Positions 7,970-10,558 of a stretch of 10,558 nt of DNA are shown here, piece by piece. The position numbers were made by a program, and so were the translations under genes. Positions within the stretch are counted from its first letter, which is position 1. Every line of letters starts with the position of its first letter. The stretch spans positions 1 through 10,558 of the forward strand of contig JAIDJJ010000344.1 in the NCBI GenBank assembly GCA_029052265.1. Reading direction: 5' to 3'. A model generated the notes under the pieces. It made no database searches. It was given only the letters and a program-made list of their open reading frames with translations, and had not been told where the DNA came from. The DNA comes from Muribaculaceae bacterium. Lineage in GTDB: Bacteria > Bacteroidota > Bacteroidia > Bacteroidales > Muribaculaceae.

Positions 7970-10273
7970 ATGAAACTTTATAATCTGTTGGGATTCTGCG
8001 CCGCCACATCCGCCCTGATGTGTCCCGACGCCTCCGCCGGAACCTCTCTGCCGGATCCTGCCGCGAAGGTGGAGCAGACCGTGACGCGGGGCAACGCGCG
8101 TTTCACCATCCTCACACCCCGTCTCGTGCGGATTGAATACAATGATTCGGGCAAATTTGAAGACCGTGCCACTTTCCTTGCGGTCAACAGGAATTTTCCT
8201 GCTGTCAACTATTCTGTAGTCGACTCCGCCGGACACACCGTCATCAATACCGGGGCGCTCCGCATCGCTTACCGCGACGGCGCCGACGCCCGGAAACCGG
8301 AAAACCTTTGTGCCGCCATATGCACGGAATCCGGACTTAAGGAGTGGCATCCGGGAGCGGAAGAACCGTTCAACCTGAAAGGCACCTACCGCACCCTTGA
8401 CGGGAACAACGGCGACAGCCACCGCAAATTTCTGGAGAACGGACCGATATCCCGCGACGGGTGGGCAGTGATAGACGACTCCCCTGACGCCAGACGCGGC
8501 GACGGGAGCAGATCTCTGATATTTGAAAAGAGTGTCGACGGTATCCCCTGGATCGCGCCACGTCCCGCCGACGGCGGTATGGATGTATATCTCTTCGGCT
8601 ACGGACATGACTATAAGAAAGCGATCGGCGACTATACTGTTCTGGCGGGGAAAGTGCCGCTCCCTCCGCGTTTCGCTTTCGGTTATTGGTACAGCAAATA
8701 TGACGGATATACCTCCGACGACTTCCGTGAGATAGCTCGGGCATTGAAAGAGAATGATATAAATTCGGACGTGATCATATTCGACATGGACTGGCATTAT
8801 AATGGCCGCGAGGAGTCCGGAGGTCGCGGAGGATGGACCGGATGGACGTGGAACTCAAATCTTATCCCCGACCCTGACGAGCTGATAGCCGACATGCATT
8901 CTCAGGGACTGAGGGTGGCTTTAAACCTGCATCCCGCCACAGGAGTGGCGCCTGACGAAGACATCTTCGAGGCGATGCGCCTTGAGCTGCAGCCCGACAG
9001 CGCCAAGACACGCAAGATCGATTGGGCGATACAGGACAGCACTTTCTACCGTTCTTTCTTCAAGCATTTCATCCATAAGGAAGAGGAACGGGGCGTGGAT
9101 TTCTGGTGGCTCGACTGGCAGCAGAAGCTTGTGAACCCGATGATGGACGGCATGGGCGAGACATTCTGGCTGAATCATGTGTTTTTCAACGATATGCTCA
9201 ACAATCGCGACCGCCGTCCAATGATCTTCCACAGATGGGGCGGACTGGGCAGCCACCGCTATCAGATAGGGTTCTCCGGTGATACCTACATCAATTATCC
9301 GACTCTGGAATTTCAGCCCTATTTCACGTCCACGGCATCCAATGTATGTTACGGATACTGGGGGCATGATCTTGGCGGACACATGATCCCCGGGGATTCT
9401 GACCAGGATCCGAACGATCCGGAACTTGTGCTCAGATGGGTGCAATACGGTGTGTTCACTCCTATTTTCCGTACTCATGCCACACGTGACGACCGCATTG
9501 AACGCCGCATATGGAAATATCCCAATTTCCCGTTGCTGCGGGAATCGGTCAAACTCCGCTACGCTCTCCTTCCGTACATCTATACGATGGCACGCAAGTG
9601 TTATGACACAGGCATATCGCTGACAAGACCTCTCTATTATGAATATCCTGAGCTTGACGAGGCATACGCCAATGAGACGCAATACTTTTTCGGTGATGAT
9701 ATTTTAGTGGCTCCCATTTTCAAAAAGGGGAACGGCGTTGTCAGCGAAAAGACGCTGTGGCTTCCCGAAGGTGAATGGTATTCCCCTTCCCATTCAAGGA
9801 TGTTGGAGGGAGGAAAAGACGAGACAATGGAATTTTCGCATAACCAGTTCCCATGGTTTATAAGGAAAGGGGCAGTGATAGCCACAAATCCTCCTGAACT
9901 CAAACATGCGTCGGAACAATCAGACCGTCTGATTCTCAATTTCTACGGGTTAAAACCGGGAGAATTCGAGCTTTATGAAGATTCGGGCGACAGCAAGGAT
10001 TACGCCACGGAATATGCCACCACCCTTGTCTCCCACTCCGGAGATGGAAAGAAATGGGTATACAGCGTGGCTCCCCGCAAAGGCGGATATAAAGACATGC
10101 CTGCCACAAAAAGCTGTGTGGTAAAAATATACGATTGTCCAAAACCGTCAGTAGCAAAACTTAACGGCAAGAAAGTGGCTGCCACCTACGACAAAAAGAA
10201 TTCGTCTGCCGAAATTGACATCCCCGCATTTGATTGCACACAGGGTTTCAGCCTCGCGGTCGAATACAAATAA
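7970..10273 (+). CDS. GH31 alpha-glycosidase, periplasmic, atypical subfamily
   Basis: This is a retaining alpha-glycosidase expected to trim alpha-linked glucosyl, galactosyl, xylosyl or GalNAc ends. A Sec signal peptide with a probable cut after ASA (A23) and no lipobox suggests a soluble periplasmic protein. The order is an N-terminal beta-sandwich (about 34-225, with GKFEDRAT), a (beta/alpha)8 barrel (about 230-560), then beta domains; FELYEDSGDSKDY (666-678) suggests a DUF5110-type domain. Visible active-site elements are FDMDW (271-275), the nucleophile D382 in WWLDW, the acid/base D438 in FSGD, GHDLGG (465-470) and FRTHATRD (500-507). D382 is followed by WQQ instead of the MNE of classical alpha-glucosidases, so the subfamily and sugar cannot be named. 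It starts 4 nt after the preceding stop. It is the last gene of the visible operon. The family call is firm, the substrate open. Confidence 0.94.
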   Translation: MKLYNLLGFCAATSALMCPDASAGTSLPDPAAKVEQTVTRGNARFTILTPRLVRIEYNDSGKFEDRATFLAVNRNFPAVNYSVVDSAGHTVINTGALRIAYRDGADARKPENLCAAICTESGLKEWHPGAEEPFNLKGTYRTLDGNNGDSHRKFLENGPISRDGWAVIDDSPDARRGDGSRSLIFEKSVDGIPWIAPRPADGGMDVYLFGYGHDYKKAIGDYTVLAGKVPLPPRFAFGYWYSKYDGYTSDDFREIARALKENDINSDVIIFDMDWHYNGREESGGRGGWTGWTWNSNLIPDPDELIADMHSQGLRVALNLHPATGVAPDEDIFEAMRLELQPDSAKTRKIDWAIQDSTFYRSFFKHFIHKEEERGVDFWWLDWQQKLVNPMMDGMGETFWLNHVFFNDMLNNRDRRPMIFHRWGGLGSHRYQIGFSGDTYINYPTLEFQPYFTSTASNVCYGYWGHDLGGHMIPGDSDQDPNDPELVLRWVQYGVFTPIFRTHATRDDRIERRIWKYPNFPLLRESVKLRYALLPYIYTMARKCYDTGISLTRPLYYEYPELDEAYANETQYFFGDDILVAPIFKKGNGVVSEKTLWLPEGEWYSPSHSRMLEGGKDETMEFSHNQFPWFIRKGAVIATNPPELKHASEQSDRLILNFYGLKPGEFELYEDSGDSKDYATEYATTLVSHSGDGKKWVYSVAPRKGGYKDMPATKSCVVKIYDCPKPSVAKLNGKKVAATYDKKNSSAEIDIPAFDCTQGFSLAVEYK

Positions 10274-10286
10274 TTTCGAGATCATC

Positions 10287-10346
10287 TGCCCCTTCCCGAT
10301 TTAACTCCGCAACATCACAGAGTCAACCGATCATCGGGAAGGGGCA
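10287..10346 (+). repeat. 14-bp perfect inverted repeat, probable 3' end structure of the operon mRNA
   Basis: TGCCCCTTCCCGAT at 10287-10300 is matched exactly by its reverse complement at 10333-10346, separated by 32 nt. The arm starts 14 nt after the TAA of the GH31 gene. The stem is GC-rich and would be stable in RNA. Neither side is followed by a T-run, so it is not a classical intrinsic terminator. It could stabilise the mRNA end, act in termination together with the next hairpin, or be a remnant of a mobile repeat. Part of the right arm can pair instead with 10327-10331 (CCGAT/ATCGG), a short competing hairpin. Confidence 0.65.
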
Positions 10347-10348
10347 AA

Positions 10349-10372
10349 CTATCCATTACATGCGATGGATAG
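10349..10372. repeat. 8-bp inverted repeat hairpin
   Basis: CTATCCAT at 10349-10356 pairs exactly with ATGGATAG at 10365-10372 across an 8-nt loop. It begins only 2 nt after the larger inverted repeat, so the two would stack as tandem hairpins. It has no T-rich tail. Function is unknown; it may be part of the same transcript-end structure or an operator-like palindrome. Confidence 0.45.
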
Positions 10373-10411
10373 CGCCGCTTCCCGGCACCGATACGACATC
10401 TAACAAACTGA

Positions 10412-10447
10412 TATACAAAAGAAAAGAGACTATCAAATGATAGTCTC
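10412..10447 (-). terminator. intrinsic terminator of a convergent - strand gene
   Basis: GAGACTATC (10426-10434) pairs with GATAGTCTC (10439-10447) around AAAT, a 9-bp perfect stem with a tetraloop. Read on the - strand, the stem is followed by TTTTCTTTTGTATA (10425 down to 10412), the T-rich tail of a rho-independent terminator. On the + strand the following bases (CTCTGTGATC) are not T-rich. It should therefore end a transcript arriving from the right edge. Confidence 0.65.
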
Positions 10448-10504
10448 CTCTGTGATCTGCCTGGGACAGCGAACCACAATGTTATTACGCTTAATTACAA
10501 GCAT

Positions 10505-10558
10505 TTACTCTGAGTAGGTGCTCGGCAATTCCCGAATTTTACACCCACAGATTTCAAT
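10505..10558 (-). CDS. possible 3' end of a convergent gene, product unknown
   Basis: The - strand terminator at 10412-10447 implies a gene entering from the right edge. Two - strand frames are open there: one gives IEICGCKIRELPSTYSE and stops with TAA at 10505-10507, the other gives LKSVGVKFGNCRAPTQSKCL and stops at 10495-10497. The first is listed because an ATG-led frame of 23 codons (10504 down to 10433) follows its stop at once in the same phase and ends inside the terminator stem. Too little is visible to choose the frame or name a family, and the transcript might instead be non-coding. Confidence 0.22.
   Translation of the reverse strand: MEICGCKIRELPSTYSE

Larger units (their letters stand above)
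10274..10558. other. intergenic region with three inverted repeats and no complete gene
   Basis: No convincing complete coding region is visible after the GH31 stop. The stretch instead holds three perfect inverted repeats (listed separately) within about 160 bp. No tRNA, rRNA or CRISPR pattern was recognised. The layout suggests a boundary between the + strand operon and a convergent gene beyond the right edge. Confidence 0.6.

Noticed and set aside
7949..8797. Long - strand open frame of 282 codons
   Set aside because: It lies fully opposite the signal peptide and first domains of the GH31 gene, which has clear family motifs. Its translation shows no recognisable domain, so it is an antisense by-product of codon usage.
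8921..9682. Long - strand open frame of 253 codons
   Set aside because: It is antisense to the GH31 catalytic barrel, including D382 and D438, and has no family signature of its own.
10234..10440. + strand open frame of 68 codons over the operon end
   Set aside because: It starts inside the GH31 gene in another frame and runs through all three inverted repeats, with no domain or start signal. It is best explained as chance.
10426..10447. Terminator for the + strand operon
   Set aside because: The stem is followed by CTCTGTGATC on the + strand, with no T-run. The T-rich tail is present only on the - strand.

Overview
The window looks like a chromosomal piece of a Bacteroidales bacterium. None of the internal starts has a Shine-Dalgarno sequence and the bases before the ATGs are A-rich. 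The genes encode exported carbohydrate-active enzymes of the kind Bacteroidota pack into polysaccharide utilization loci (PULs). The moderate GC content, near 50% by eye, would suit Muribaculaceae or a relative, but the family is a guess.

Layout: four long genes lie head to tail on the + strand and fill positions 3-10273 almost without gaps. (1) A DUF1680/GH127-like glycosidase whose 5' end is cut off by the window edge. (2) A clear GH127 beta-L-arabinofuranosidase-type lipoprotein with an extra C-terminal beta-sandwich. (3) A large protein of 1130 residues that joins an N-terminal glutamine-amidotransferase-like domain to an (alpha/alpha)6 domain resembling the amylo-alpha-1,6-glucosidase (GH133-like) clan. 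(4) A GH31 glycosidase with an atypical sequence after its nucleophile. The last two junctions are each only 4 nt. The first is 48 nt and holds a weak hairpin. This is almost certainly one transcription unit. Positions 10274-10558 hold no recognisable complete gene. They contain three inverted repeats. The third has a T-rich tail only when read on the - strand, which suggests that a convergent gene enters from the right edge.

How the genes may work together (inference): two DUF1680-type enzymes with intact Zn/Cys catalytic clusters point to removal of beta-L-arabinofuranosyl or similar furanosyl groups. GH31 would remove alpha-linked glucosyl, galactosyl, xylosyl or related sugars. The GH133-like protein probably cleaves another alpha-linkage. 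All four appear to be exported, with the GH127 protein lipid-anchored and the GH31 protein in the periplasm. The target is probably a branched plant or host-associated glycan carrying both beta-furanosyl and alpha-pyranosyl decorations. No SusC/SusD pair, sensor or endo-acting enzyme is visible here, so the window would be an internal or trailing part of a PUL. The least described item is the GATase-like plus GH133-like fusion.
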